Positions 23,473-33,480 are shown, counted from the first letter of the stretch. The stretch: 64,000 bases of DNA from Streptomyces anulatus (GCF_014650675.1 NZ_BMVK01000013.1:62001-126000); one strand, 5' to 3'. The notes: generated by a model not told the origin, from the sequence alone. Numbers and translations: made by a program.

Positions 23473-26370
23473 TCAGTCGTCCGACGGGGCGGAGGAGGAG
23501 GCCGAAGCCGTCTTCTTCGCCGTCGTCGTCTTCTTGGCGGCCGTCTTGGCGGTCGTCGCCTTCTTGGCCGTCGTCGTCTTCTTCGCCGCGGTCTTCTTGG
23601 CGGCCGTGGTCTTGGTGGCCGTCGTCTTCTTCGCGGCCGTCTTCTTGGCCGTCGCCTTCTTCGCCGGGGCCTTCTTGGCCGTCTTCTTCTTGGCGGGCCC
23701 CTTGGCGCGCTTCTCGGCGAGCAGCTCGTAGCCGCGCTCCGGCGTGATGTCCTCGACGCTGTCGTCGGTCCGCAGCGTCGCGTTGGTCTCGCCGTCGGTG
23801 ACGTACGCGCCGAAGCGGCCGTCCTTCACCACGACCGGCGCACCGCTGACCGGGTCGGTGCCGAGCTCCTTCAGCGGCGGCTTGGCCGCGGCCCGGCCGC
23901 GCTGCTTGGGCTGGGCGTAGATCGCGAGGGCCTCTTCGAGGGTGATGTCGAAGAGCTGGTCCTCGGAGGTCAGCGACCGGGAGTCGGTGCCCTTCTTCAG
24001 ATACGGGCCGTAGCGGCCGTTCTGCGCGGTGATCTCGACACCCTCGGCGTCCTCGCCGACGACGCGCGGCAGCGACATCAGCTTGAGGGCGTCGGCGAGG
24101 GTGACCGTGTCCAGGGACATGGACTTGAAGAGGGAGGCGGTCCGCGGCTTCACCGCGTTCTTGCCGGTCTTCGGCGTCCCCTCGGGCAGCACCTCGGTGA
24201 CGTACGGGCCGTAGCGGCCGTCCTTGGCGATGATCTGGTTGCCGCTGACCGGGTCGGCGCCCAGCTCGAAGTCGCCGCTGGGCTTCGCCAGCAGCTCCTC
24301 CGCGAGCTCCACGGTCAGCTCGTCGGGGGCCAGGTCCTCGGGCACGTCGGCACGCTGGTGGCCCTCGGCGTCCTTCTCGCCCCGCTCGATGTACGGGCCG
24401 TAGCGGCCGACGCGGAGCTTGATGTCGTTGCCGACCGGGAAGGAGGAGATCTCCCGGGCGTCGATCGCGCCGAGGTCGGTGACCAGGGCCTTCAGCCCGC
24501 CGAGGTGGTCGCCGTCGCCGTTGCCCGCGTCGGAGGCCGCGCCGATCCCGGCGGTGTCGTCACCGGGCTGGGCGCCGAAGTAGAAGCGCTTGAGCCACGG
24601 CACGGACTGGGCCTCGCCCCGCGAGATGCGGTCGAGGTCGTCCTCCATGCGGGCGGTGAAGTCGTAGTCGACGAGCCGGCCGAAGTGCTTCTCCAGCAGG
24701 TTGACCACGGCGAAGGACAGGAAGGACGGGACGAGCGCCGTGCCCTTCTTGAAGACGTAACCGCGATCCAGGATGGTCCCGATGATCGAGGCGTACGTGG
24801 AGGGGCGGCCGATCTCGCGCTCTTCGAGCTCCTTGACCAGCGAGGCCTCGGTGTAGCGGGCCGGGGGCTTGGTGGCGTGCCCGTCGACCGTGATCTCGTC
24901 GGCGGACAGCGCGTCGCCCTCGGCCACCTGCGGCAGCCGGCGCTCACGGTCGTCCAGCTCGGCGTTCGGGTCGTCCGCGCCCTCGACGTACGCCTTCATG
25001 AAGCCGTGGAAGGTGATTGTCTTGCCGGAGGCGGAGAACTCGGCGTCCCGGCCGTCGCTCGCCCGGCCGCCGATCTTGACGGTGACGGAGTTGCCGGTCG
25101 CGTCCTTCATCTGGGAGGCGACGGTCCGCTTCCAGATCAGCTCGTAGAGCCGGAACTGGTCGCCGGTGAGGCCGGTCTCGGCGGGGGTGCGGAAGCGGTC
25201 GCCGGAGGGGCGGATCGCCTCGTGCGCCTCCTGCGCGTTCTTGACCTTCCCGGCGTACGTACGCGGCTTCTCGGGGAGGTAGTTCGCCCCGTACAACTGC
25301 GTGACCTGGGCCCTGGCCGCGGAGATCGCGGTGTCCGAGAGGGTCGTGGAGTCGGTACGCATATAGGTGATGAAGCCGTTCTCGTACAGCTTCTGCGCCA
25401 CCTGCATGGTCGCCTTCGCCCCGAAGCCCAGCTTGCGGCTCGCCTCCTGCTGGAGGGTCGTCGTCCGGAAGGGGGCGTACGGGGAGCGGCGGTACGGCTT
25501 CGACTCGACGGACCGGACCGCGAAGGAGGAGTCGGCGAGCGCGGCGGCCAGGGCGCGGGCGTTCGTCTCGTCCAGGTGCAGGGTCTGGGCGGAGCCGGCC
25601 TTCAGCTGTCCGTCGGGGCCGAAGTCGCGGCCCTGGGCGATGCGGCGGCCGTCGACCGCGCTGAGGCGGGCGGTGAGGGTCGAGGGGTCGGAGGCGTCAC
25701 CGGTGCGGCCGGTGGCGAACTTTCCGGTCAGGTCCCAGTACTCGGCGGAGCGGAAGGCGATGCGCTCGCGCTCCCGCTCGACGACGAGCCGGGTGGCGAC
25801 GGACTGGACGCGGCCCGCCGAGAGCTTCGGCATGACCTTCTTCCACAGGACCGGCGAGACCTCGTAGCCGTAGAGGCGGTCGAGGATGCGGCGGGTCTCC
25901 TGGGCGTCGACCATGCGCTGGTTGAGCTCGCGCGGGTTGGCCACGGCGGCCCGGATCGCATCCTTGGTGATCTCGTGGAAGACCATCCGGTGGACCGGGA
26001 CCTTGGGCCTGAGGACTTCCTGCAGGTGCCACGCGATGGCTTCGCCCTCGCGGTCCTCATCGGTGGCGAGGAAGAGTTCGTCGGACTCGGCCAGCAGCTG
26101 CTTGAGCTTCCTGACCTGGGCCTTCTTGTCGGCGTTGACGACATAGATGGGCTGGAAGTCGTGTTCGACGTCCACCCCGAGGCGGCGTACCTCGCCGGTG
26201 TACTCGTCCGGGACCTCGGCCGCGCCGTTCGGGAGGTCGCGGATGTGCCCGACGCTCGCCTCGACGACGTATCCGGGGCCGAGATAGCCCTTGATCGTCT
26301 TCGCCTTGGCAGGCGACTCGACGATGACGAGTCGGCGGCCGCCCTGTGCGGTCTCGCTGGTCGGGGACAA
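23473..26370 (-). CDS. topA: DNA topoisomerase I
   Basis: A 965-residue type IA topoisomerase that relaxes negative supercoils. The TOPRIM domain starts at once (LVIVESPAKAKTIKGYLGPG; acidic DEDREGEAI), and the active-site tyrosine lies in TYMRTDSTTLS. Several C-terminal repeats of the form GPY(I/L/V)..G replace zinc fingers, and the tail is a Lys/Ala/Thr-rich stretch (KKTAAKKTTTAKK) known to raise processivity in Streptomyces. The start is taken as the TTG at 26370 (LSPTSETAQGG), which has a GGAGAG site and matches the start in relatives; ATG 26405 would add 12 residues. Expression is usually supercoiling-sensitive. Confidence 0.96.
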   Translation of the reverse strand: MSPTSETAQGGRRLVIVESPAKAKTIKGYLGPGYVVEASVGHIRDLPNGAAEVPDEYTGEVRRLGVDVEHDFQPIYVVNADKKAQVRKLKQLLAESDELFLATDEDREGEAIAWHLQEVLRPKVPVHRMVFHEITKDAIRAAVANPRELNQRMVDAQETRRILDRLYGYEVSPVLWKKVMPKLSAGRVQSVATRLVVERERERIAFRSAEYWDLTGKFATGRTGDASDPSTLTARLSAVDGRRIAQGRDFGPDGQLKAGSAQTLHLDETNARALAAALADSSFAVRSVESKPYRRSPYAPFRTTTLQQEASRKLGFGAKATMQVAQKLYENGFITYMRTDSTTLSDTAISAARAQVTQLYGANYLPEKPRTYAGKVKNAQEAHEAIRPSGDRFRTPAETGLTGDQFRLYELIWKRTVASQMKDATGNSVTVKIGGRASDGRDAEFSASGKTITFHGFMKAYVEGADDPNAELDDRERRLPQVAEGDALSADEITVDGHATKPPARYTEASLVKELEEREIGRPSTYASIIGTILDRGYVFKKGTALVPSFLSFAVVNLLEKHFGRLVDYDFTARMEDDLDRISRGEAQSVPWLKRFYFGAQPGDDTAGIGAASDAGNGDGDHLGGLKALVTDLGAIDAREISSFPVGNDIKLRVGRYGPYIERGEKDAEGHQRADVPEDLAPDELTVELAEELLAKPSGDFELGADPVSGNQIIAKDGRYGPYVTEVLPEGTPKTGKNAVKPRTASLFKSMSLDTVTLADALKLMSLPRVVGEDAEGVEITAQNGRYGPYLKKGTDSRSLTSEDQLFDITLEEALAIYAQPKQRGRAAAKPPLKELGTDPVSGAPVVVKDGRFGAYVTDGETNATLRTDDSVEDITPERGYELLAEKRAKGPAKKKTAKKAPAKKATAKKTAAKKTTATKTTAAKKTAAKKTTTAKKATTAKTAAKKTTTAKKTASASSSAPSDD

Positions 26371-26651
26371 CTTCGCTCTTCTCTCCGGTCGACACTCGAT
26401 GGGCATCCGGGCAGCGTCATGACGCTGCCCGCGGTGCTGTCGCTGCGGAGTGTGACGGTACAACCCGCCCCCGTGTCAAACGGCAAAAGCCCGCAACGGC
26501 CACTCGAACGGTAACCCGACTTCCGCCATTCCTGCCGCCCGGACCGCCGGGTCCGCGCCGCGCGGAGGCTTGGCCAGTGTCTTTTCGGAGGTGGTCGCGG
26601 TGTCCGCCGGGCAACCTGTCGGCCCGGGCGCCGCCCTGCCGGGGGCGGGGA

Positions 26652-26849
26652 TCAGACGAGCGTGAAGCACCACACGCCGAGGCCGAGGAAAACTACGCCG
26701 AAGAGGGTCGTGAGTGCGGTGGAGGCGACGGGGCTCACACCGTGCGCCACCGGCGCGCGGTGCAGGGCTCGCGCCCCGGTCCAGATCAGGAGGGCGGCCC
26801 CGAACAGCGCCAGGGCCGTGCCGGCGAAGACTGCTGAGACGCTCTCCAT
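26652..26849 (-). CDS. Small two-helix membrane protein
   Basis: A 65-residue protein with two hydrophobic helices (SAVFAGTALALFGAALLIWTG and TALTTLFGVVFLGLGVWCF) joined by a short basic loop. The ATG at 26849 has an AGGAG site 7 bases upstream. It lies between topA and a methyltransferase gene, all leftward. No family name is assigned. Similar tiny membrane proteins occur here in other Streptomyces, to my recollection. Confidence 0.7.
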   Translation of the reverse strand: MESVSAVFAGTALALFGAALLIWTGARALHRAPVAHGVSPVASTALTTLFGVVFLGLGVWCFTLV

Positions 26850-27335
26850 GTCGTACTCCTGGACCGTCGTGGCGAACCACCCGGGGCGGACCGACCGGTC
26901 CCGGAGCCGGACCTCGGCGGTCCGGCACGGGGAGGTTGTCACCCCGGGGCATCGCCCACACGAACCCAGGGTGAACAGCACTCCCCCGCCGACCGGCGGA
27001 ACACCATCGGCCGTATACGGGGCACCCTGGGCCGCATACGACCGGAATGTGCGGTCCGGGCGCGTCGGAGAGCGGGCCGAGCGGGAACCCACTGGTGACA
27101 AGGACGACACCGCCCGACCGGGGGGCGTTCCTACTCCGTACCGGAACGGGAAGCGGTCGCGATCACGGTCGTACGGACACGGCATCCGGGTCACCGGCCG
27201 CCGTACCTCCGCGGCCTCCCAACCCTCAGGTCCCCTCCGCGGCCTACTGGCTCCGCGGCCTACTGGCCCACAGCCTCCGCACCCTCGGGTTCCTCCGCGG
27301 CCTACCGGCTCCGCGACCGCCGAACCCTCGGCGCC
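26850..27335. other. Intergenic stretch with short direct repeats
   Basis: About 490 bp between the small membrane gene and the methyltransferase stop. The left part should hold the promoter of the small membrane gene. The right part is a C/T-rich repeat zone (27235-27308). No further gene is supported on either strand. Confidence 0.5.
27235..27308. repeat. 16-bp direct repeats CTCCGCGGCCTACTGG
   Basis: Two adjacent identical copies (27235-27250, 27251-27266) and a third at 27293-27308 with one change. Weaker relatives continue to about 27350, across the stop codon of the methyltransferase gene. Confidence 0.75.
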
Positions 27336-28862
27336 CTACTGGCCCTGCGGTACGGCGCCGGGCGCCGGTTCCAGGAAGCCCTCCTCGACCAGCAGCCTGA
27401 TCGCCTGCGGGGTGCGGTCGCGCAGGAGCACCGGGTCTTCCGCCATCAACTGCGCGATGGCGTCCAGGATCCGTCCGGCGGGCAGCGAGCCGTCGCACAC
27501 GCCCGCGAACCCGGCGGCCACCGCGTCGACCTTGGTCGCCCGCATCATGCCGCGGTGCTGACGCAGCACCACATGCTCGGGGTCCTCCGCGCCCGGCATG
27601 CCGACCTGCTCCTGCACCACCTCGGCGGCGAGGACGAAGTGTCCGGCGAGCAGCGCCGCGTCGTCCTGGTCGCGGAGGTAGTCCTGGCGGGCGAAGTGCT
27701 CCTGGACGGCCTGTCCGAGCGGCTGCTGCACCGCGTGCGGCCATTCCTCGACGACGATCGAGGGGTTCCCGGCCGCTGCCGCGGCGGATTTCCGCAGCGT
27801 GATCCAGCCGAATCCGACGGCCGTGGCGCCCCGCGCCTCGAACTCGTCGAGCCACGCCTCGTACCGCTCGGCGTACTCGGCGGGGTCGCTTCGGTGGTCA
27901 CCGCTGTCCCGCAGCCACAGCTCGGCGTACTGCGTGACGTCCTGGACCTCGCGCTGGACGATCCAGGCGTCACAGCCCTGCGGCACCCAGGAGCGCAGCC
28001 GGTCCTGCCACTCCTCGCCCTCCACGTGCTGCCAGTTGGCGAGGAACTGGGCGTAACCCCCCTCGTTCAGATGGTCGCCGGACTCCTGCACCAGCGTGCG
28101 GCACAGGTCGTCGCCGCCCATGCCGCCGTCCCGGTAGGTGAGGCGGGCGCCGGGCGAAATGACGAAGGGCGGGTTGGAGACGATCAGGTCGAACGTGTCG
28201 GAGCCCACCGGCTCGAAGAGCGAGCCCTCGCGCAGGTCGGCGGGGGCGGCGCCGGACAGGGCGAGGGTGAGCCGGGTGAACTCCAGGGCACGGGGGTTGA
28301 GGTCGGTGGCGGTGACCCGGGTGGCGTGCTGGGCGGCGTGCAGCGCCTGGATGCCGGAGCCCGTACCGAGGTCGAGGGCCGAGGCGACCGGCGTCCGGAC
28401 GGTGATCCCGGCGAGGGTGGTGGAGGCCCCGCCGACACCGAGGACGACGCCCTCCTCGCGCGAACCGATCCCGCCCGCACCGCCGACCGCGCACCCGAGG
28501 TCGGACACGATGAACCAGTCCTCGCCGTCCGGCCCCCCGTACGGCCGTACGTCGACGCCCGCACGGACCGTCCCGTCCGCCCGGCTCACCCAGCCGTCCG
28601 CGACGCACTCGGCGAGCGGCAGGGCGGCACGGGCCCGCTCCTCGGCGACGGGGCGCTGCAGAAGGAACAGCCGCACCAGCGTGTCGAGCGGGGTGTCGCC
28701 CCGGGTGGCCCGCAGGGCGGGGACCGTCTCGCTGCGGGCGAGGGCGGCATAGGCGGGCGCGCCGAGGCGGTCGAGGAGCCCGTCCGCGGTGAAGTCCGCG
28801 GCGAGCAGGGCCTCACGGAGGGCGGCGGCGTGGTCGGGTGCGGGAAGGCTGCTCTTACTCAC
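27336..28862 (-). CDS. HemK/N5-glutamine-type class I methyltransferase
   Basis: A 508-residue protein. A helical N-terminal domain (about 1-150) precedes a SAM-binding Rossmann core with motif ALDLGTGSGIQALHAAQHA, the acidic residue in VTATDLNPRAL and the signature LIVSNPPFVISPG; NPPF is diagnostic of enzymes methylating an amide or exocyclic amino nitrogen. The C-terminal 180 residues are an added domain. Targets could be release factor, ribosomal protein or nucleic acid. The GTG at 28862 (VSKSSLPAPDHAAAL) is preferred over longer readings. It stands alone between topA and a lipoprotein gene. Confidence 0.85.
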   Translation of the reverse strand: MSKSSLPAPDHAAALREALLAADFTADGLLDRLGAPAYAALARSETVPALRATRGDTPLDTLVRLFLLQRPVAEERARAALPLAECVADGWVSRADGTVRAGVDVRPYGGPDGEDWFIVSDLGCAVGGAGGIGSREEGVVLGVGGASTTLAGITVRTPVASALDLGTGSGIQALHAAQHATRVTATDLNPRALEFTRLTLALSGAAPADLREGSLFEPVGSDTFDLIVSNPPFVISPGARLTYRDGGMGGDDLCRTLVQESGDHLNEGGYAQFLANWQHVEGEEWQDRLRSWVPQGCDAWIVQREVQDVTQYAELWLRDSGDHRSDPAEYAERYEAWLDEFEARGATAVGFGWITLRKSAAAAAGNPSIVVEEWPHAVQQPLGQAVQEHFARQDYLRDQDDAALLAGHFVLAAEVVQEQVGMPGAEDPEHVVLRQHRGMMRATKVDAVAAGFAGVCDGSLPAGRILDAIAQLMAEDPVLLRDRTPQAIRLLVEEGFLEPAPGAVPQGQ

Positions 28863-28940
28863 CCACCCATTGTGTCCGCTCCCACCGACAACGGCAGCGG
28901 CCCGGGCACCCACCGGGTGTCCGGGCCGGGAGAACGGCGC

Positions 28941-29627
28941 TCAGCCCTTCTTCTCCGCGGAGTCCTTGTCCGCGGAGTCCTTCTCCGTCGCGTCCTGCTC
29001 CGTCGCATCCTTCTTGTCGGCGTCCGTGCCTTCCGTGGAGGCGTCGGAGCCGGCCGCCGCGGAGCCGGAGGGGCCGGTCGAAGCCGTCGGCTTCTGGCAG
29101 CCCTTCTGCTTCGACATCGCGACGCCGACCTCGCCGGACTGGAGCTTCTTCAGAGCCTGGTCACCGCTGGTGCTGATCTTGTTCAGCTCGTCGGCGATGC
29201 CCTTCAGTCCGTCGGCGAACTTCGCCTGGTCCTTGGTGTCGAGCGCGTCGACCTCGGTCTTGAGGTCGGCGTACGCCTTGGAGGAGGCGTTGAGCTCCTT
29301 CACCGCTTCCTTCTGCGTGGTCTCGCCGTCGTCGACCGGCGGCGGGCCGGCCGAGTCCACGGCGGCGCCCAGTGACTTGTACGCCTGGGAGATCTGCTGG
29401 AAGGCGGCCGAGTCGGTCTTCTGGACGTCGGCGGGCTTGCTGTTGTCCGCGGTCTGCTGCTGGATGGAGGCGTTGGCGTTGGCGATCTTCTGCAGTTGCG
29501 GCTGAACCTGGTCGCAGACCTTCTTGGCCCAGTCGTTGACCTTGTTGTCGCTGTCGTCGCTGCAGCCCGACAGCGTCAGTACGAGTACCGCACCGCCGGA
29601 CAGTGCGGCTGCAAGCTTCTTGTTCAC
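28941..29627 (-). CDS. Small secreted lipoprotein
   Basis: A 228-residue protein starting VNKKLAAALSGGAVLVLTLS, then the lipobox Cys (LSGC). The mature part is helical with many Gln, Lys and Ala (NDWAKKVCDQVQPQLQKI, then YADLKTEVDALDTKDQAKFA). The C-terminal 50 residues are a disordered charged repeat of D-A-T-E-x-D/K-D-S-A-D. It is likely tethered on the outside of the membrane as a helical bundle of unknown function. The GTG at 29627 is preferred to ATG 29645 because an AAGGGA site lies between them. Confidence 0.82.
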   Translation of the reverse strand: MNKKLAAALSGGAVLVLTLSGCSDDSDNKVNDWAKKVCDQVQPQLQKIANANASIQQQTADNSKPADVQKTDSAAFQQISQAYKSLGAAVDSAGPPPVDDGETTQKEAVKELNASSKAYADLKTEVDALDTKDQAKFADGLKGIADELNKISTSGDQALKKLQSGEVGVAMSKQKGCQKPTASTGPSGSAAAGSDASTEGTDADKKDATEQDATEKDSADKDSAEKKG

Positions 29628-29645
29628 CGGATTGGTCCCTTCCAA

Positions 29646-29977
29646 GGCTCTCGGCCCCGGAACTTACACGCCGAGGGGACGACAGCCGGGTGCCGGTCAT
29701 CCGGTGTGCATGCTTTTGAAGCCATTTGCACCAAGGGAAATGAGGGAGATGCCACTCGCGCGGAGAATCGGACACGCGATCGGTCACTCATCCGAAAGGC
29801 TGCTCCTGATCATCGACCCCGCCGACGCGGACGACACCGGACGACGACGGACGACGACGGAAGGGGGCGCGGAGGAGACGGACGAGGGCGGACGGCACGT
29901 CAGCACGCACCGCCCGCCCTTTCCTTGACCACGCGTCACACCGCTACGCGCGCCCGGCGCAGCTCGCTACGTACGCC
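29646..29977. other. Intergenic region, no gene seen
   Basis: About 330 bp between the lipoprotein and hppA. It contains the lipoprotein promoter area and a short run of GACGACGGAC-type repeats near 29838-29865. No conserved frame or clear hairpin is recognised. Confidence 0.5.
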
Positions 29978-32407
29978 TCACGGGGCCGCCGCGGGATCCG
30001 GCGCGGGGATCGAGGGGCCTCCGTCCCCCGAGGCGTCGTCGTCGCCGACGGCGATGCCGCGCCGCTTGGAGACGTAGACCGCGACGACGATGATCCCGAT
30101 GGCGACGACGGCCACCAGCGCCCGCACCCAGGGATTCGCGTCCGCTCCGTAACTGAACTGCACGATCGCCGGGGCGATGAGCAGGGCGACCAGGTTCATC
30201 ACCTTGAGCAGCGGGTTGATCGCCGGACCCGCCGTGTCCTTGAACGGATCGCCGACCGTGTCGCCGATGACGGTCGCGGCATGGGCCTCGCTGCCCTTGC
30301 CGCCGTGGTGGCCGTCCTCGACGAGTTTCTTGGCGTTGTCCCACGCGCCGCCGGAGTTGGCGAGGAAGACGGCCATCAGCGTGCCCGTGGCGATCGCGCC
30401 GGCGAGGTACGAGCCGAGGGCGCCGACACCGAGGGTGAAGCCGACCCCGATCGGCGCCAGGACCGCCAGCAGGCCCGGCGTGGCCAGTTCGCGCAGGGCG
30501 TCACGGGTGCAGATGTCGACGACGCGCCCGTACTCCGGCTTCTCCGAGTAGTCCATGATCCCGGGATGCTCGCGGAACTGCCGCCTGACCTCGTAGACCA
30601 CGGCTCCGGCGGACCGGGACACGGCGTTGATGGCCAGTCCGGAGAACAGGAAGACGACCGCGGCGCCCAGGATCAGGCCGACGAGGTTGTTGGGCTGCGA
30701 GATGTCCAGGCTCAGCCCCAGCTCGCCCGCCCCGGCCCCGACCTCGTCCACCGCTGTGGCGATGGCGTCGCGGTAGGACCCGAAGAGCGCCGCCGCCGCG
30801 AGGACGGCGGTGGCGATGGCGATGCCCTTGGTGATGGCCTTGGTCGTGTTGCCGACCGCGTCCAGGTCGGTGAGCACCTGGGCTCCGGCCCCCGTGACGT
30901 CCCCGGACATCTCCGCGATGCCCTGGGCGTTGTCCGAGACCGGCCCGAAGGTGTCCATGGCCACGATGACGCCCACCGTGGTGAGAAGCCCCGTCCCGGC
31001 GAGCGCGACCGCGAAGAGCGCCAGCATGATCGACGTACCGCCCAGCAGGAACGCCCCGTAGACGCCGAGGCTGATCAGCAGCGCGGTGTAGACGGCCGAT
31101 TCCAGGCCGATGGAGATGCCCGCCAGGACCACGGTGGCCGGGCCGGTGAGCGAGGACTTTCCGATGTCCCGGACCGGGCGGCGATTGGTCTCGGTGAAGT
31201 AGCCGGTGAGCTGCTGGATGAGCGCGGCCAGGACGATGCCGATGGCCACCGCGACCAGGGCGAAGATCCGCGGATCGCCACCGTGCCCGGCGATCGCCTC
31301 GTCGGTGACCCCGCCCAGTTCGGCGTACGAGGAGGGCAGATAGGTGAAGGCGGCGACGGCCACCAGCGCGAGCGAGATCACCGCGGAGATGAAGAAGCCG
31401 CGGTTGATCGCGGTCATCCCGCTGCGGTCGGCGCGGCGCGGGGCCACCGCGAAGATTCCGATCATCGCGGTGACGACACCGATCGCCGGGACCATCAGGG
31501 GGAAGGCGAGACCGGAGTCGCCGAACGCGGCCGTACCGAGGATGAGCGCGGCGACGAGCGTCACCGCGTACGACTCGAAGAGGTCGGCGGCCATGCCCGC
31601 GCAGTCACCGACGTTGTCGCCCACGTTGTCGGCGATGGTGGCGGCGTTGCGCGGGTCGTCCTCCGGGATGCCCTGCTCCACCTTGCCCACCAGGTCGGCG
31701 CCGACATCCGCGGCCTTGGTGAAGATCCCGCCGCCGACCCTCATGAACATGGCGATCAGCGCCGCGCCGAGACCGAATCCCTCCAGCACCTTGGGCGCGT
31801 CGGCGGCATAGACGAGCACCACGCAGGAGGCCCCGAGCAGACCGAGTCCCACCGTGATCATTCCGACCACGCCACCGGTACGGAAAGCGATCTTCATCGC
31901 TTTGTGCGAGACAGCGGTGAGATCCTTTTCCGGTTCCCCTTCCGCTGGGGTCGCCTCACGCGCGGCCGCGGCCACCCGCACATTGCTCCGCACGGCGAGC
32001 CGCATGCCGATGTATCCGGTCGCCGCCGAGAAAAGCGCACCCACCAGGAAGAAGAGGGAACGCCCGGCGCGCTGCGACCAGTTGTCGGCAGGCAGCAGGA
32101 ACAAGAGGAAGAACACGACGACGGAGAAAACACCGACCGTGCGCAGTTGCCGGGCCAGATAGGCGTTTGCGCCCTCCTGGACCGCCGCGGCGATCTCCTT
32201 CATGCGTTCGGTGCCCTCGCCGGCCGCCAGGACCTGGCGTACGAGCAGCTGGGCGACGATCAGCGCGGCGACGGCGACGACCGCCACCACGATGACGATC
32301 AGCCGGTTGCCGTCGGTGAGTACCGCCGCCGCGAGGGAGACGGGTCGGTCGGAAAACGCGGATTCTTGCGTCAGTGCTGCCATTGGGGTGGTGAAGAACT
32401 CCGCCAT
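29978..32407 (-). CDS. hppA: Membrane-bound proton-translocating pyrophosphatase
   Basis: An 809-residue, about 16-helix ion pump that couples pyrophosphate hydrolysis to proton export. The substrate motif DVGADLVGKVE and the second acidic motif DNVGDNVGDCAGMAADLFE are intact. The stretch GNTTKAITKG has Lys where potassium-dependent enzymes have Ala, which predicts the potassium-independent H+-pumping class. The ATG at 32407 has an excellent AAGGAGGACGT site. It probably recycles pyrophosphate from biosynthesis into proton motive force. An upstream promoter is visible at 32446-32474. Confidence 0.96.
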   Translation of the reverse strand: MAEFFTTPMAALTQESAFSDRPVSLAAAVLTDGNRLIVIVVAVVAVAALIVAQLLVRQVLAAGEGTERMKEIAAAVQEGANAYLARQLRTVGVFSVVVFFLLFLLPADNWSQRAGRSLFFLVGALFSAATGYIGMRLAVRSNVRVAAAAREATPAEGEPEKDLTAVSHKAMKIAFRTGGVVGMITVGLGLLGASCVVLVYAADAPKVLEGFGLGAALIAMFMRVGGGIFTKAADVGADLVGKVEQGIPEDDPRNAATIADNVGDNVGDCAGMAADLFESYAVTLVAALILGTAAFGDSGLAFPLMVPAIGVVTAMIGIFAVAPRRADRSGMTAINRGFFISAVISLALVAVAAFTYLPSSYAELGGVTDEAIAGHGGDPRIFALVAVAIGIVLAALIQQLTGYFTETNRRPVRDIGKSSLTGPATVVLAGISIGLESAVYTALLISLGVYGAFLLGGTSIMLALFAVALAGTGLLTTVGVIVAMDTFGPVSDNAQGIAEMSGDVTGAGAQVLTDLDAVGNTTKAITKGIAIATAVLAAAALFGSYRDAIATAVDEVGAGAGELGLSLDISQPNNLVGLILGAAVVFLFSGLAINAVSRSAGAVVYEVRRQFREHPGIMDYSEKPEYGRVVDICTRDALRELATPGLLAVLAPIGVGFTLGVGALGSYLAGAIATGTLMAVFLANSGGAWDNAKKLVEDGHHGGKGSEAHAATVIGDTVGDPFKDTAGPAINPLLKVMNLVALLIAPAIVQFSYGADANPWVRALVAVVAIGIIVVAVYVSKRRGIAVGDDDASGDGGPSIPAPDPAAAP

Positions 32408-32445
32408 ACGTCCTCCTTGACGCTCAGCGCTCAAGTCGTGGACGG

Positions 32446-32474
32446 ATTGTAGGGAGCGGAACCTGATCAAAACA
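32446..32474 (-). promoter_or_regulatory. Probable hppA promoter
   Basis: On the minus strand TGTTTT (32469-32474) and TACAAT (32446-32451) are 17 bp apart. The predicted start gives a leader of about 32 bases ending in the strong ribosome binding site. Confidence 0.5.
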
Positions 32475-32810
32475 GTGGGCGGGAAGAGAATTGATCGCTC
32501 TCCCCCCAACGCCGAAAGATCAGCGGAGAGATCCTGCTCGAATGCAGTAATGGGGCAGGCACATTACTGCGAAGAGAATCAAGAAAAAAGGCCCTGCTCA
32601 GCAGGGCCTGAAAAAACGAAACATCTCCCACGCACCTCAAGACCCACGGGTCTCAACGTGCCGGGACAACAGGACGGGTCCCGGCACTCAGCACTCAGCA
32701 CTAGCCTCAGACACTGGCCTCGGCACCTGGAACAACGACCACGGACGCGGGTGCGAACATGCGAACGCGGGTGCGAACGCGGGTATGGGTACGGGCACAG
32801 GCGCGGGCCC
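32475..32810. other. Intergenic region between hppA and the anti-sigma gene
   Basis: Holds a bidirectional terminator (32589-32609) and, near 32680-32810, many short repeats of the types GGCACTCAGCACTCAGCACT and GCGAACGCGGGTGCGAACGCG. No gene is supported. Confidence 0.5.
32589..32609. terminator. Bidirectional terminator after the bldG/anti-sigma operon
   Basis: AGGCCCTGCT and AGCAGGGCCT form a perfect 10-bp stem with a single-base gap, flanked by A-runs on both sides so that either strand ends in a U-tract. It separates the anti-sigma gene from the hppA promoter. Confidence 0.9.
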
Positions 32811-33281
32811 TCAGGGTCGTGCGGTGGCGTCGGCCGTCGGCCAGCTCATGCGGATCACTCCGCCGCCCGCACCGGAACGGACCTCCACGTCGTCGACGAG
32901 ACCGCTGATGACCGCGAGGCCCATCTCGTCCTCGCCCTCACCGTCCGCCTCGGGATCGGGCCGGTCCGGCCCCGCTCCGGACGCACCGGAGCCGTTGCGC
33001 GCCCCGGCCCCGGCGGGATCCCCGCCGGGGCCGGGAACACTGTCCCCGACCTCGATGGAGAACGCCTTCTCCTCCTCGGTCAGCGCGACGCTGACCGGCG
33101 CGGTGATGCCGTGACTGCGGTGCAGCCCGACCGCGCGGCTGCACGCCTCCCCGACGGCGAGCCTGACCTCGTCGAGCACCGCCTCGTCGACACCGGCCCT
33201 GCGCGCCACGGCGGCCGCCACCAGGCGGGCCGTCCTGACATGTTCAGGCTGGGCGCTGAAGCGGAGTTCAACGGTGGCCAT
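32811..33281 (-). CDS. Anti-sigma factor / serine kinase of the GHKL (RsbW-like) family
   Basis: A 156-residue ATPase of the anti-sigma type encoded just downstream of bldG. The N-box is VLDEVRLAVGEACSRAV and the G-box region GLAVISGLVDDVEV, while a Gly/Pro/Asp-rich insert (about 95-125) interrupts the domain. In S. coelicolor the gene next to bldG encodes the anti-sigma partner that BldG binds and that can phosphorylate it. The ATG at 33281 (MATVELRFSAQPEHV) is supported by a GAGGGGGA site. It should bind a stress sigma factor of the SigH type when BldG is phosphorylated. Confidence 0.88.
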   Translation of the reverse strand: MATVELRFSAQPEHVRTARLVAAAVARRAGVDEAVLDEVRLAVGEACSRAVGLHRSHGITAPVSVALTEEEKAFSIEVGDSVPGPGGDPAGAGARNGSGASGAGPDRPDPEADGEGEDEMGLAVISGLVDDVEVRSGAGGGVIRMSWPTADATARP

Positions 33282-33480
33282 GACATCCCCCTCGAACGAT
33301 CGGGCGTACGCCTCAGAGGCCCCGGGCGTGTCGCCCGGCACCCCTGCTCTCCTCTTCCGGAAACCGACAAAGCCGACAGCCGACCCGAGGGTCGACCGCC
33401 TGCCCGTCACGGCCCATGCGCTGCCGCTGTCGGCCTGTTCACTGCCTGCCGACCGACCCGGGGGCCGGTCCGCTCCGACC

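Noticed and set aside
22594..26514. 1306-codon open frame on the plus strand opposite topA
   Set aside because: Low-complexity Gly/Arg/Leu/Val protein created by the reverse strand of topA; no family motifs and no promoter.
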